Assembly: GCA_934476455.1 (NCBI GenBank)
Contig: CAKSNY010000025.1
Location: 1 to 42,153 of the forward strand
Source of the DNA: an uncultured Clostridia bacterium
GTDB taxonomy: Bacteria > Bacillota > Clostridia > UMGS1883
Direction: 5' to 3'
DNA: 42,153 bases
The position numbers and the translations under genes were made by a program. Shown in pieces: positions 14,960 to 23,906 of the stretch (position 1 is its first letter; each line of letters begins with the position of its first letter). Under the pieces are notes generated by a model that was given only the letters and a program-made list of their open reading frames with translations, was not told the origin of the DNA and searched no databases.

Positions 14960-17005
14960 ATGAATGTATTTAGCGGAGACAGTATCAGAAACATTGTTGT
15001 AATGGGTCACGGCACGGCAGGGAAAACATCGCTTGTCGAGGCGATTTTACATAAGGCGGGCGCTTCCGAGCGTTTCGGAAAAATATCGGACGGTACAACC
15101 GTTTGCGACAGCGATCCCGAGGAAATTAAAAGAAAAATATCAATAAATCTTGCCGTCGCCCCGTGCGAATGGCACACACCCAAAATTGCAAACTCGAAGA
15201 TAAATCTTATAGACACGCCCGGATATTTTGATTTTGTGGGCGAGAGCGCAGGCGCAGTTCACGCGGCAGACAGTGCACTGATTGTTGTAAACGGAAAAAG
15301 CGGCGTTCAGGCAGGCACGGAAAAAGCGTGGGACTATGCCGTGAAAAATTCGCTTGCACGGATGATGTTTATAAACTTTATGGATGATGAAAACGCGGAT
15401 TTTGACAAGGTTGTAAGCCAGATACATGACAAATTCGGCGCTGCTGCCGCAGTTTTCAGAATACCGATAAAGGAAGGAAAGACAATAAAAGGGTATGTAA
15501 ACGTTGTAAGCGGAAAGGCATACAGCGTTGAAAACGACGTCGAAACAGAAATACCGATTCCCGAAAATATGCAAAGCAATTACGATAAATATTACGACGC
15601 TCTTTTAGAGGCGGTGGCGCTGAGCAGTGACGAGCTTTTGGAAAGATACCTTGCAAACGAGCCCATAACAGACGATGAAATGCGTGCGGTGCTTAAGGGA
15701 AGCGTTAAGAAGGGACTTGTTGTTCCGGTGTACGGCGGATTTTCCGTGGGCAAGACATTTGCGGTGCGCTCTTTAATGGACGCTATGCTTAAATACCTTC
15801 CGTCTCCGGCGGAAACGGAAAAGCAGCCCGAATACAATGAAAACGGGCCCGCGCGTGCACTTGTATTTAAAACACTTGCGGATTCTTACGGGAAAATATC
15901 TGTTATGAGAGTGTTCGGAGGCACAATAAAGCCCGATTCCACAGTGCAGAATGTAACACGCGGCACATCGGAGAGAATAGGAAAGCTTTACATAATGCGC
16001 GGTAAGAAGCTTATAGAAATTCCGGAGCTTAAAGCCGGCGATATAGGCGCTGTTACAAAGCTTCCGAATGCGCTTACGGGCGATACGCTCGGCGCTCAAA
16101 ATGCCGAGCCGCTCGAAAAAATAGAATTTCCGCAGCCGACGCTTTCTATGGCTATTTTGCCGCAGGCAAAGGGCGATGAGGAGAAAATAAGCGCCGGGCT
16201 CGGCAAGCTTATGGAGGAGGATCCGACATTTACCGTTAAAAACAATACGGAAACAAAGCAGCTTATTATATCCGGTATGGGAGAGCTTCATCTTGACGTA
16301 ATATCAAGCAAGCTGAAAACAAAATTCGGCGTAAGCGTTAATCTTACCGTTCCGAAGGTTGCATACCGTGAAACCATAAGAAAGAGCGTAAAGGTTCAGG
16401 GAAGACATAAAAAGCAGTCGGGCGGACACGGTCAGTTCGGCGATGTTTGGATAGAGTTTTCACCGTACGACGGCGAAGAGATGGTATTTGAAGAAAAAGT
16501 GTTCGGCGGTGCGGTTCCCAAAAACTATTTCCCGGCAGTTGAAAAAGGGTTGCGCGAATGCTGCACAAAGGGCGTTCTGGCAGGATTCCCCGTTGTAGGG
16601 CTTAAAGCGGTGCTTGTTGACGGGTCGTATCACCCCGTGGATTCGTCCGAAATGGCGTTTAAAACGGCAGCAGCCATAGCCTACAGAGAGGGGCTTGTAA
16701 ATGCGCAGCCGGTGCTTTTGGAGCCTATAGGTCATCTTGAGGTTGAAATGCCTGAGGCACAAATGGGCGATATAGTAGGCGATATAAATAAGCGCCGCGG
16801 AAGAATACTGGGTATGACGCCGATAGGCGACGGCAAAGGAAAGGTAACGGCAGAGGTGCCGGAGGCGGAAATGTTTAAATATGCAACGGATCTGCGCTCA
16901 ATGACGCAGGCGCGCGGCAGCTTTACGTTTGAATTTGTGCGCTATGAGCAGGCTCCCGAGCCTGTGGCGCAGAAGGTTATACAGAGCGTAAAGTCGCAGC
17001 AATAA
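14960..17005 (+). CDS. EF-G paralogue with altered GTPase motifs
   Basis: A 681-residue translation-factor GTPase with all EF-G domains (G, II, III, IV, V). The P-loop GHGTAGKTS is at 16-24 and domain IV contains the expected GGHGQFGD near 490. The GTPase core differs from standard EF-G. DTPGH is DTPGY (85-89), so the histidine that positions water is Tyr. Switch I reads KRKISI instead of RGITI, with Ser at 61. The guanine-binding NKxD is NFMD (139-142), lacking Lys. It therefore belongs with the EF-G2-type paralogues, whose job is uncertain, not with the main elongation factor. The start is ATG 14960 with CGGAGG 9 bases upstream; a possible earlier ATG at 14912 has no ribosome binding site. 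Confidence 0.88.
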   Translation: MNVFSGDSIRNIVVMGHGTAGKTSLVEAILHKAGASERFGKISDGTTVCDSDPEEIKRKISINLAVAPCEWHTPKIANSKINLIDTPGYFDFVGESAGAVHAADSALIVVNGKSGVQAGTEKAWDYAVKNSLARMMFINFMDDENADFDKVVSQIHDKFGAAAAVFRIPIKEGKTIKGYVNVVSGKAYSVENDVETEIPIPENMQSNYDKYYDALLEAVALSSDELLERYLANEPITDDEMRAVLKGSVKKGLVVPVYGGFSVGKTFAVRSLMDAMLKYLPSPAETEKQPEYNENGPARALVFKTLADSYGKISVMRVFGGTIKPDSTVQNVTRGTSERIGKLYIMRGKKLIEIPELKAGDIGAVTKLPNALTGDTLGAQNAEPLEKIEFPQPTLSMAILPQAKGDEEKISAGLGKLMEEDPTFTVKNNTETKQLIISGMGELHLDVISSKLKTKFGVSVNLTVPKVAYRETIRKSVKVQGRHKKQSGGHGQFGDVWIEFSPYDGEEMVFEEKVFGGAVPKNYFPAVEKGLRECCTKGVLAGFPVVGLKAVLVDGSYHPVDSSEMAFKTAAAIAYREGLVNAQPVLLEPIGHLEVEMPEAQMGDIVGDINKRRGRILGMTPIGDGKGKVTAEVPEAEMFKYATDLRSMTQARGSFTFEFVRYEQAPEPVAQKVIQSVKSQQ

Positions 17006-17069
17006 AAGAGGGGATGTTAAAAAAGTCCAGAGCGCAAAAAGGCAATTATAATCAAAAGCTTGTAACCGT

Positions 17070-17218
17070 AAAACAGTTTAAAAACTCTGTTTTGGTAGAA
17101 AAATCTCATTATATTCGATTTTTCAGTATTTATAAGCCTTTTTGCTACGAACAAACTTCACCTCTCGAAGTATCTATATACATCTTCGGGTTCAGTTTGT
17201 CCGTTCTGAAGCTTTTTT
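17070..17218 (+). other. Run of hairpins between the EF-G paralogue and pgk
   Basis: There is no credible gene in 17006-17409. The interval holds AAAACAG/CTGTTTT (17070-17076 with 17087-17093), GAAAAATC/GATTTTTC (17098-17105 with 17117-17124), and a two-part stem AACAAAC (17150-17156) with GTTTGT (17195-17200), enclosing CTCGAAG/CTTCGGG (17164-17170 with 17184-17190), then TTTTTT at 17213-17218. A TATAAT at 17047-17052 could start a short RNA, but its -35 box is poor. It could be the 3' end of the EF-G message or a separate small RNA. Confidence 0.35.
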
Positions 17219-17230
17219 CCTATCCCCAAG

Positions 17231-17283
17231 AAAACGGGAACGGTTTAAAAAGGCAATTGACTTTTTAAACCGTTCCCGTTTTT
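17231..17283 (+). terminator. Strong 22-base-pair terminator hairpin
   Basis: A perfect 22-base stem (17231-17252 with 17261-17282), an eight-base loop, and a TTTTT ending at 17283. It closes whatever transcript covers 17006-17230 and separates the EF-G gene from pgk. Confidence 0.85.
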
Positions 17284-17327
17284 GCGTAAAAAGAGGGTTA
17301 TTTTTTGTGCAAAGGTGCAAAATATAC

Positions 17328-17355
17328 TTGCATTTATTTCAAACGGTGATATAAT
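17328..17355 (+). promoter_or_regulatory. Sigma-A promoter of the pgk cluster
   Basis: TTGCAT (17328-17333), a 16-base spacer, and TATAAT (17350-17355). The ribosome binding site of pgk, GAGGTGA, follows at 17398-17404. Confidence 0.7.
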
Positions 17356-17409
17356 ATATGAGTATAAAATTATTGATAAACGGCAGAAAATTTTAATGAG
17401 GTGATTTTA

Positions 17410-18597
17410 ATGACAATGAACAAGAAAACTATTGAGGACATTGACGTAGCCGGCAAGAGAGTGCTTGTGCGCTGCGATTTTAACGTGCCTCTTGATAAGG
17501 ACGGCAATATTACCGATGAAAACAGAATTATCGGTGCGCTTCCCACCATTAAATATCTTATTGAACATAACGCAAAGGTTATACTTTGCTCTCATATGGG
17601 CAAGCCCAAGGGCGAGCCTAAGCCCGAATTTTCCCTTGCACCCGTTGCAAAAAGGCTTTCCGAAAAGCTCGGTAAAGAGGTTGTTTTTGCGGCAGATGCA
17701 ACAGTTGTGGGCGATAATGCAAAAAAAGCCGTTGCAGAGATGAAAGACGGCGACGTAGTGCTTCTTGAAAATACACGCTACAGGGCGGAGGAAACAAAGA
17801 ACGGGGAGGAGCTTAGCCGTGAGCTTGCTTCTCTTGCGGAAATTTTTGTAAACGACGCTTTCGGTACGGCTCACAGGGCACATTCCTCCACGGTTGGGGT
17901 TACAAAGTATCTTCCGGCAGTATGCGGATATCTTATTCAGAAGGAAATACAGTTCCTCGGCAATGCCGTAAACAACCCCGTACGCCCGCTTGTTGCAATA
18001 TTGGGCGGAAGCAAGGTTTCAAGCAAAATAAGCGTTATAGAAAATCTGCTTGACAAGGTTGATAAGCTCATTATAGGCGGCGGTATGGCATATACATTTA
18101 TGGCTGCAAAGGGTTATGAGGTAGGCGATTCTCTTCTTGAGGCAGATTATATAGATTATGCAAAAGAAATGATGAAAAAGGCAGGGGATAAGCTGCTTCT
18201 TCCCGTTGATACGGTTGTTGCAAAAGAATTTTCAAACGACGCCGAAAGCAAAATCGTAGGCGAAGGCGGAATTGAAAAGGGCTGGCAGGGCGTTGATATC
18301 GGGCCCGAGTCTGTAAAGCTTTTCTCCGAGAACGTAAAAAGCGCAAAAACAGTTGTATGGAACGGACCTATGGGCGTTTTTGAAATGCCGAACTTTGCAA
18401 AGGGTACAAATGCAATCGCGCGCGTTTTGGCAGAGATTGACGCTACGACAATTATAGGCGGCGGCGACAGCGTGGCTGCGGTAAATCAGGCAGGTCTTGG
18501 CGATAAGATGACGCATATATCCACAGGCGGCGGTGCAAGCCTTGAATTTCTTGAAGGAAAAGAGCTTCCCGGTATTGCAGCACTTTTGGATAAATAA
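17410..18597 (+). CDS. pgk: Phosphoglycerate kinase
   Basis: Glycolytic enzyme that transfers phosphate between 1,3-bisphosphoglycerate and ADP, giving ATP. The 395 residues include the family signature VRCDFNVPLDKDG near residue 20, the substrate-domain sequence HMGKPKGE near 65, and the nucleotide-loop GGGDSVAAV near 352. The start ATG at 17410 is 5 bases from GAGGTGA; a GTG three codons earlier overlaps that site. It is the first gene of a cluster that continues with tpiA and gpmI. No glyceraldehyde-3-phosphate dehydrogenase or enolase gene is in the window. Confidence 0.97.
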   Translation: MTMNKKTIEDIDVAGKRVLVRCDFNVPLDKDGNITDENRIIGALPTIKYLIEHNAKVILCSHMGKPKGEPKPEFSLAPVAKRLSEKLGKEVVFAADATVVGDNAKKAVAEMKDGDVVLLENTRYRAEETKNGEELSRELASLAEIFVNDAFGTAHRAHSSTVGVTKYLPAVCGYLIQKEIQFLGNAVNNPVRPLVAILGGSKVSSKISVIENLLDKVDKLIIGGGMAYTFMAAKGYEVGDSLLEADYIDYAKEMMKKAGDKLLLPVDTVVAKEFSNDAESKIVGEGGIEKGWQGVDIGPESVKLFSENVKSAKTVVWNGPMGVFEMPNFAKGTNAIARVLAEIDATTIIGGGDSVAAVNQAGLGDKMTHISTGGGASLEFLEGKELPGIAALLDK

Positions 18598-18614
18598 TTG
18601 AAAGGATAATTGAT

Positions 18615-19361
18615 ATGAGAAAGATACTTGCAGCAGGTAACTGGAAAATGAACAATACCCCCGCACAGGCGGAGCAGATGATAAACGAGCTTAAAGAAAA
18701 GGTTAAGGATTGTAAGCATGAGGTGCTTATATGCCCTACGTTTGTTTGCCTGCCGGCAGCAGTAAAGGCTGCTGAGGGAAGCAATATACAAATCGGTGCG
18801 CAGAATCTTCATTTTGAGGATAAGGGAGCCTTTACCGGTGAGGTAAGCGCACAGATGCTTAAAGAAGTAGGCGTAACGCACGTTATAATAGGTCACAGCG
18901 AAAGACGTGAGTATTTTGCCGAAACAGACGATACTGTTAATAAAAAGGTTATTCAGGCGCTTAAATACGGTCTTACGCCGGTGCTTTGCTGCGGAGAATC
19001 GCTCAAGCAGCGTGAAGACGGTATCACATTTGATTTCATACGCAGCCAGATAAAGATTGCTTTCCGCAATATAAGCAAGGATGATGCGGTAAAAATTGTT
19101 GTTGCGTACGAGCCTATATGGGCTATCGGCACCGGCAAGGTTGCTACAAGCGAGCAGGCAAACGAGGTTTGCGCAGATATAAGAAAATGCCTTGCAGGTA
19201 TATATGACAACGAAACCGCTGAAAATATAAGAATTCTTTACGGCGGCAGTGTAAACAAGGGCTGTGCCGCAGAGCTTTTCGCGATGAGCGATATTGACGG
19301 CGGTCTTGTCGGCGGGGCAAGTCTTAAATGTGACGATTTTGCTGTAATTTGCAACGCATAA
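18615..19361 (+). CDS. tpiA: Triosephosphate isomerase
   Basis: Interconverts dihydroxyacetone phosphate and glyceraldehyde 3-phosphate. The 248-residue TIM barrel has every catalytic residue: Lys11 (GNWKMN), His94 (IIGHSERR) and Glu166 (AYEPIWAIGTGK), and the phosphate-binding YGGSV near 213. It lies 17 bases after pgk with AAAGGATAA upstream. A hairpin with a T-run follows before gpmI, so pgk-tpiA may be made in excess over the genes beyond it. Confidence 0.97.
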   Translation: MRKILAAGNWKMNNTPAQAEQMINELKEKVKDCKHEVLICPTFVCLPAAVKAAEGSNIQIGAQNLHFEDKGAFTGEVSAQMLKEVGVTHVIIGHSERREYFAETDDTVNKKVIQALKYGLTPVLCCGESLKQREDGITFDFIRSQIKIAFRNISKDDAVKIVVAYEPIWAIGTGKVATSEQANEVCADIRKCLAGIYDNETAENIRILYGGSVNKGCAAELFAMSDIDGGLVGGASLKCDDFAVICNA

Positions 19362-19367
19362 ACTGAT

Positions 19368-19402
19368 AAAAAGAGCCGGACATAATCGTTTCGGCTCTTT
19401 TT
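19368..19402 (+). terminator. Terminator-like hairpin between tpiA and gpmI
   Basis: An 11-base stem, AAAAAGAGCCG (19368-19378) with CGGCTCTTTTT (19392-19402), a 13-base loop, and a T-run in the right arm. It sits inside an otherwise tight cluster and may set a lower level for gpmI and later genes. Confidence 0.7.
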
Positions 19403-19425
19403 AATGAAAGAAAGGTGCATAACTT

Positions 19426-20946
19426 ATGAATAAAAAATTGACAATGCTTATGATTCTTGACGGATACGGCTACAACAAAAACACCGAGGGCAATGCCGTG
19501 TATGCGGCAAAAACCCCTGTTATGGATAAGCTGCTTGAAAAGTGCCCGCATACGCTTATAAACGCCAGCGGAATGGATGTAGGTCTTCCCGAGGGGCAGA
19601 TGGGTAATTCCGAGGTAGGACATACGAATATCGGTGCGGGGCGAATTGTGTATCAGGAACTGACGCGCATCACAAAGTCGATTGCAGATGGCGACTTCTT
19701 TGAAAATCCCGCATTTAAGGCAGCGGTTGAAAACTGCAAAAAGAACAATTCGGCGCTGCATCTTTTCGGGCTTTTGTCAGACGGCGGCGTGCACAGCCAC
19801 ATTACGCATCTTTTTGCCGCATTGGAAATGGCAAAAAGAGAAGGGCTGACGAAGGTTTACGTGCATAGCTTTATGGACGGGCGCGACGTGTCGCCCACAA
19901 GCGGCGTAGGCTATGTTTCGCAGCTTGAAGAAAAGATGAAGCAGCTCGGCGTGGGCAAAATTGCAACGCTTTCCGGAAGATATTATGCAATGGACCGCGA
20001 TAACAGATGGGAGAGAGTGGAAAAGGCATATGCAGCCCTTGTTTACGGAGAGGGAGAGTATAACGAAAACGCCCATGACGCTATGGAAAAATCCTATGCG
20101 GCAGGCGTTACGGATGAGTTTGTAGTTCCTACGGTAATAACCAAAGGCGCGCAAATAAAAGAGAACGACAGTGTTATATGCTTTAATTTCCGCCCCGACA
20201 GAGCGCGTGAAATTACGCGTACGCTTACCGACCCCGATTTTGAAGGCTTTGAGCGCAAAAACGGATTTTTTCCGCTGTATTATGTATGTATGACACAGTA
20301 CGACGCAAAAATGCCGAACGTAGATGTAGCGTTCCGCCCGGAAAAGCTTACAAATACTTTCGGCGAATATGTGGCTTCTCACGGAATGAATCAGCTGCGT
20401 ATAGCGGAAACCGAAAAGTACGCGCATGTTACATTCTTCTTCAACGGAGGTGTGGAAACCCCGTATGAAAATGAGGACCGCGCGCTTATACCGTCGCCGA
20501 AGGTTGCCACCTACGACCTTAAGCCGGAAATGAGCGCATATGAGGTTACGGACGAGGTTTTAAAGCGTATAGAAAGCGACAAATACGACGTAATAATACT
20601 TAATTTTGCAAACTGTGATATGGTAGGACATACAGGCGTGTTTGACTGTGCGGTAAAGGCTGTTGAAACCGTTGACGAATGTATGGGCAAAATTGTAAAT
20701 GCCGTTACGGAGCGCGGCGGTGTGGTTTGCATAACCGCAGACCACGGAAATGCGGATCAGATGATAGATCCGGTAACAAAGGATGTATTTACGGCGCATA
20801 CAACAAATCCCGTTCCTTTTATAGTTGCGGGTAAAGATTGTTCTCTTCGCGAGGGTGGCCGCCTGGCGGATATTGCGCCCACACTGCTTCAGATAATGCA
20901 GCTTGAAAAACCGGCAGAAATGACCGGGGAAAGTCTTATTAAATAA
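19426..20946 (+). CDS. gpmI: 2,3-bisphosphoglycerate-independent phosphoglycerate mutase
   Basis: Interconverts 3- and 2-phosphoglycerate using two Mn ions and a phosphoserine intermediate. The 506 residues begin with MILDGYG, with metal ligand Asp12, and carry the nucleophile Ser62 in MGNSEVGHTN. SDGGVHSH near 122 and MDGRDVSP near 152 bind substrate, and TADHGNADQM near 440 holds further metal ligands. Length matches the family. AAAGG lies upstream. With pgk and tpiA it forms a glycolytic block. Mn dependence makes this enzyme sensitive to pH and spore maturation state in Bacillus; the same may hold here. Confidence 0.97.
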   Translation: MNKKLTMLMILDGYGYNKNTEGNAVYAAKTPVMDKLLEKCPHTLINASGMDVGLPEGQMGNSEVGHTNIGAGRIVYQELTRITKSIADGDFFENPAFKAAVENCKKNNSALHLFGLLSDGGVHSHITHLFAALEMAKREGLTKVYVHSFMDGRDVSPTSGVGYVSQLEEKMKQLGVGKIATLSGRYYAMDRDNRWERVEKAYAALVYGEGEYNENAHDAMEKSYAAGVTDEFVVPTVITKGAQIKENDSVICFNFRPDRAREITRTLTDPDFEGFERKNGFFPLYYVCMTQYDAKMPNVDVAFRPEKLTNTFGEYVASHGMNQLRIAETEKYAHVTFFFNGGVETPYENEDRALIPSPKVATYDLKPEMSAYEVTDEVLKRIESDKYDVIILNFANCDMVGHTGVFDCAVKAVETVDECMGKIVNAVTERGGVVCITADHGNADQMIDPVTKDVFTAHTTNPVPFIVAGKDCSLREGGRLADIAPTLLQIMQLEKPAEMTGESLIK

Positions 20947-20961
20947 AAAGGACGGGGTTTT

Positions 20962-21765
20962 ATGGATAATCGCCCTATCGGTGTATTTGACAGCGGATTA
21001 GGCGGGCTTACGGCAGTGCGCGAAATTATGCGGGAAATGCCCGGTGAAGATATAATATACTTTGGCGATACGGGGCGTGTGCCCTACGGAAATAAGGGAC
21101 ACGAAACAATTTTGCGGTATACAAAGGACGATATAGGTTTTTTGCTCAGGCACAACGTTAAAATGATAATTGCCGCCTGCGGTACGGCAAGCAGCGTGGC
21201 GCTGCCGTTTTTGAAGGGTACATATGATGTGGAGCTTATGGGTGTGCTTGAACCGACCTGCGCCGAGGCTGTCCGTATTACGAAAAACGGGCGTGTGGGC
21301 GTTATTGCCACTATGGGCACGGTAAAAAGCGGAAAATACGAGGAAATTATACATTCTATATCACCGGAAATAAAAGTGTTCTCAAAGGCATGCCCGCTTT
21401 TCGTTCCGCTTGCGGAGAATAATTATGCAAATACGGAGGCGGCGCGCCTTATAGCAGAGGATTACCTCGGCTGCCTTAAAAAGGAAAATGTGGATACTCT
21501 TATCTTAGGATGCACACATTACCCCTTGCTAAGAGAGGTTATTTCGGGTATAATGGGTAAAGAGGTAACGCTTATAAGCTCAGGCGAGATGGCGGCAAGG
21601 GCAGCAAGGGCTTATCTTGAAAAAACAGATGCCCTGTCACAGAAAAAAAGCGGCGGCAGGAAAGAGTTTTACGTTTCGGACGATGCGGAGGGCTTTGCGG
21701 CTGCCGGAGGAATTTTTCTTGGCGGACATATAGAGGCAAAAGTTTTTTCCGCAGAGGAGTTTTGA
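20962..21765 (+). CDS. murI: Glutamate racemase
   Basis: Makes D-glutamate for peptidoglycan. The 267 residues start with IGVFDSGLGGLTAVRE, and the two catalytic cysteines are Cys73 (AACGTAS) and Cys184 (LGCTHYP). YFGDTGRVPYG near 33 and the end of the protein are normal. It lies 15 bases after gpmI with AAAAGGACGGGG as ribosome binding site, and the next gene begins two bases after its stop, so the two are probably translated together. It links cell-wall precursor supply to the glycolytic cluster. Confidence 0.95.
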   Translation: MDNRPIGVFDSGLGGLTAVREIMREMPGEDIIYFGDTGRVPYGNKGHETILRYTKDDIGFLLRHNVKMIIAACGTASSVALPFLKGTYDVELMGVLEPTCAEAVRITKNGRVGVIATMGTVKSGKYEEIIHSISPEIKVFSKACPLFVPLAENNYANTEAARLIAEDYLGCLKKENVDTLILGCTHYPLLREVISGIMGKEVTLISSGEMAARAARAYLEKTDALSQKKSGGRKEFYVSDDAEGFAAAGGIFLGGHIEAKVFSAEEF

Positions 21766-21767
21766 CT

Positions 21768-22187
21768 ATGAAAAAAGAGGTTTATATTTCTATAAAAGGT
21801 CATCAGGATTACAGCGATGATAAAAACTGTATGGAGGTTACTACCGAAGGAAAGTTTTACAATAAAGACGGCAAGTATTACCTATGCTATACGGAGGGGG
21901 AAATGTCCGGGATGGAGGAGTGCAGCACTACTCTTAAAATATCGCCCGACAATACCGTAACGATGATGCGCCGCGGAAACACAAATACGCATATGATTTT
22001 TGAAGAGGGGCAGTGCCATATAGGGCATTACGAAACACCCTACGGTGATTTTACAATCAGCGTCACGGCAAACAGCGTAAATGTGGAAATTGACGAAAAC
22101 GGCGGTAAAATCGATATTGATTACATAATGGATATAAATAATATTGCGCGTTCGCATAACGGAATATCGCTGAGTGTGCGCGCATAG
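21768..22187 (+). CDS. DUF1934 beta-barrel protein (YwiB-like)
   Basis: A 139-residue protein that I match to DUF1934/YwiB, a small calycin-like beta-barrel family of unknown function. Support comes from the opening VYISIKGHQDY, the central EGEMSGMEECSTTLKI, and MMRRGNTNTHMIFEEG, all typical of the family. It is also the usual neighbour: in many Bacillota the ywiB-like gene directly precedes argS, as it does here 20 bases away. I chose ATG 21768 because AGAGGAG lies 8 bases upstream; a TTG two codons earlier overlaps the murI stop. The frequent pairing with argS hints at a link to translation or arginine, with no direct evidence. Confidence 0.85.
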   Translation: MKKEVYISIKGHQDYSDDKNCMEVTTEGKFYNKDGKYYLCYTEGEMSGMEECSTTLKISPDNTVTMMRRGNTNTHMIFEEGQCHIGHYETPYGDFTISVTANSVNVEIDENGGKIDIDYIMDINNIARSHNGISLSVRA

Positions 22188-22207
22188 CTTACGAAAGGAT
22201 AAGATAT

Positions 22208-23887
22208 ATGGCAAATACAATCGCTCTTAAAAAGAAACAGATATATGCTGCCGTAGCAGAGGCTGCAAAAAAAGCATATCCGGAGGCGGAAATTCCGGAA
22301 TTTACGCTTGAAAAGCCAAAGGACACGTCCCACGGGGATTACGCGGTGAATATTGCAATGCTTATGTCGCGCACGCTTCATATGCCGCCGCGTGAAATTG
22401 CCGTGTCAATTGAAAAAAATATTGACAAAGAGGCGGTAGGGGCAGAAAAGGTGGAAATTGCAGGCCCGGGATTTATCAATTTCTATCTTGATAAAAGCTA
22501 TCTTTACAACGTAATTTCCGAGATTGAAAAAGAGGGCGATTTATACGGAAATGTTGATTACGGAAAAGGAAAAAGCGTTGTTGTGGAATTTGTAAGCGCA
22601 AACCCCACAGGCCCTATGCATATGGGAAATGCGCGCGGCGGCGCTCTTGGCGATACGCTCGGCAACGTTTTGTCCCGTGCAGGGTGGAAAGTGACAAAGG
22701 AATTTTATATAAACGACGCCGGCGCACAGATTGATAAATTCGGAAGAAGCTTGTCCGCACGCTATATACAGCTTTTAAAGGGTGAGGACGCAATAGAATT
22801 CCCCGAAGACGGCTATCAGGGTGACGATATACGCGTTCATGCGCAAAATTATATTGATAAATTCGGCGACACGCTGCTTTCAAAAAGTGAAGAAGAAAGA
22901 AAAGAGGCGCTTGTAAGCTACGCTCTTCCGCTTAATATTGCGGCGCTTAAAAAAACGCTTGCGGAATACGGCATAAATTACGATGTATGGTTTTCAGAAA
23001 GCTCGCTTCACAACGACGGAAAGGTAGCGCAAACGCTTGAGCTTTTGAAAAAAAGCGGTATTACCTATGAAAAGGAAGGCGCTTTGTGGATTCGTTCGAC
23101 GGATTTCGGTGCGGAAAAGGATGATGTGCTTGTCCGTGCAAACGGAATACCCACATATTTTGCGGCGGATATCGCGTATCATCGCAACAAGCTGGAGGAA
23201 CGCGGCTTTGATATGGCAATAAATATATGGGGGGCAGACCATCACGGTCATATTGCCCGTATGAAAGGCGCTATGGAGGCTGTCGGCATAAGCGGCGACA
23301 GGCTTAAGGTGCTTGTAATACAGCTTGTACGCCTTATGCGTAACGGCGAAATTGCACGTATGAGTAAGCGCACGGGTAAAATGATAACCCTCGCGGACTT
23401 GATAGAGGAAATAGGTGTTGACGCAGCGCGGTTTTTCTTTAATATGCGTGCAGCCGGAAGCCATATGGATTTTGACCTTGATTTGGCGGTAAGCCAGTCT
23501 AACGAAAACCCTGTGTTTTACGTTCAATATGCACATGCGCGGATATGCTCTATAATCAGAATACTTAAAGAAAGCGGCGTTTCGGCTGATACGGCACAAA
23601 ACACAGACCTTTCGCTTTTGAAAACGCCGGAGGAGTTTGCCCTTCTTGAAATATTGGCACGTTTGCCCGAAGAGATAGAAAGTGCGGCACAGAATTTTGA
23701 GCCGAGCAATCTTACGCATTATCTGATTGATGTGGCGTCGCATTTTCATTCTTTCTATAATGCGTGCCGCGTGCGTGATGAAGAAGAAAACCTGATGCAC
23801 GCCAGGTTAAAGCTTGTAGACAGTACACGTATTGTAATAAAAAATGTGCTTGACATACTGGGTGTAAGCGCGCCCGAAAAAATGTAA
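22208..23887 (+). CDS. argS: Arginyl-tRNA synthetase
   Basis: Charges tRNA-Arg; a class I synthetase of 559 residues. An N-terminal tRNA-recognition domain covers about 1-110. The HIGH-type motif reads HMGN (138-141, within ANPTGPMHMGNARGG), and the KMSKS-type loop is MSKR (385-388, within ARMSKRTGKM). The anticodon-binding domain fills the last 120 residues. Both motif variants are normal for ArgRS. It follows the DUF1934 gene and precedes a protease gene in a run of short gaps. Unlike several Clostridial synthetase genes, it has no T-box leader here, because it lies inside the cluster. Confidence 0.96.
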   Translation: MANTIALKKKQIYAAVAEAAKKAYPEAEIPEFTLEKPKDTSHGDYAVNIAMLMSRTLHMPPREIAVSIEKNIDKEAVGAEKVEIAGPGFINFYLDKSYLYNVISEIEKEGDLYGNVDYGKGKSVVVEFVSANPTGPMHMGNARGGALGDTLGNVLSRAGWKVTKEFYINDAGAQIDKFGRSLSARYIQLLKGEDAIEFPEDGYQGDDIRVHAQNYIDKFGDTLLSKSEEERKEALVSYALPLNIAALKKTLAEYGINYDVWFSESSLHNDGKVAQTLELLKKSGITYEKEGALWIRSTDFGAEKDDVLVRANGIPTYFAADIAYHRNKLEERGFDMAINIWGADHHGHIARMKGAMEAVGISGDRLKVLVIQLVRLMRNGEIARMSKRTGKMITLADLIEEIGVDAARFFFNMRAAGSHMDFDLDLAVSQSNENPVFYVQYAHARICSIIRILKESGVSADTAQNTDLSLLKTPEEFALLEILARLPEEIESAAQNFEPSNLTHYLIDVASHFHSFYNACRVRDEEENLMHARLKLVDSTRIVIKNVLDILGVSAPEKM

Positions 23888-23906
23888 ACGAAAGGAATGA
23901 CGCCTT

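Noticed and set aside
17014..17268. Open frame of 84 codons after the EF-G gene
   Set aside because: It covers the hairpins and terminator, has no convincing ribosome binding site, and resembles no protein family.
22188..22207. T-box leader for argS
   Set aside because: The gap to the upstream gene is only 20 bases, too short for such a leader.
22994..23800. Minus-strand open frame of 268 codons inside argS
   Set aside because: The plus-strand gene is certain, and the opposite frame has shadow composition and no start signal.
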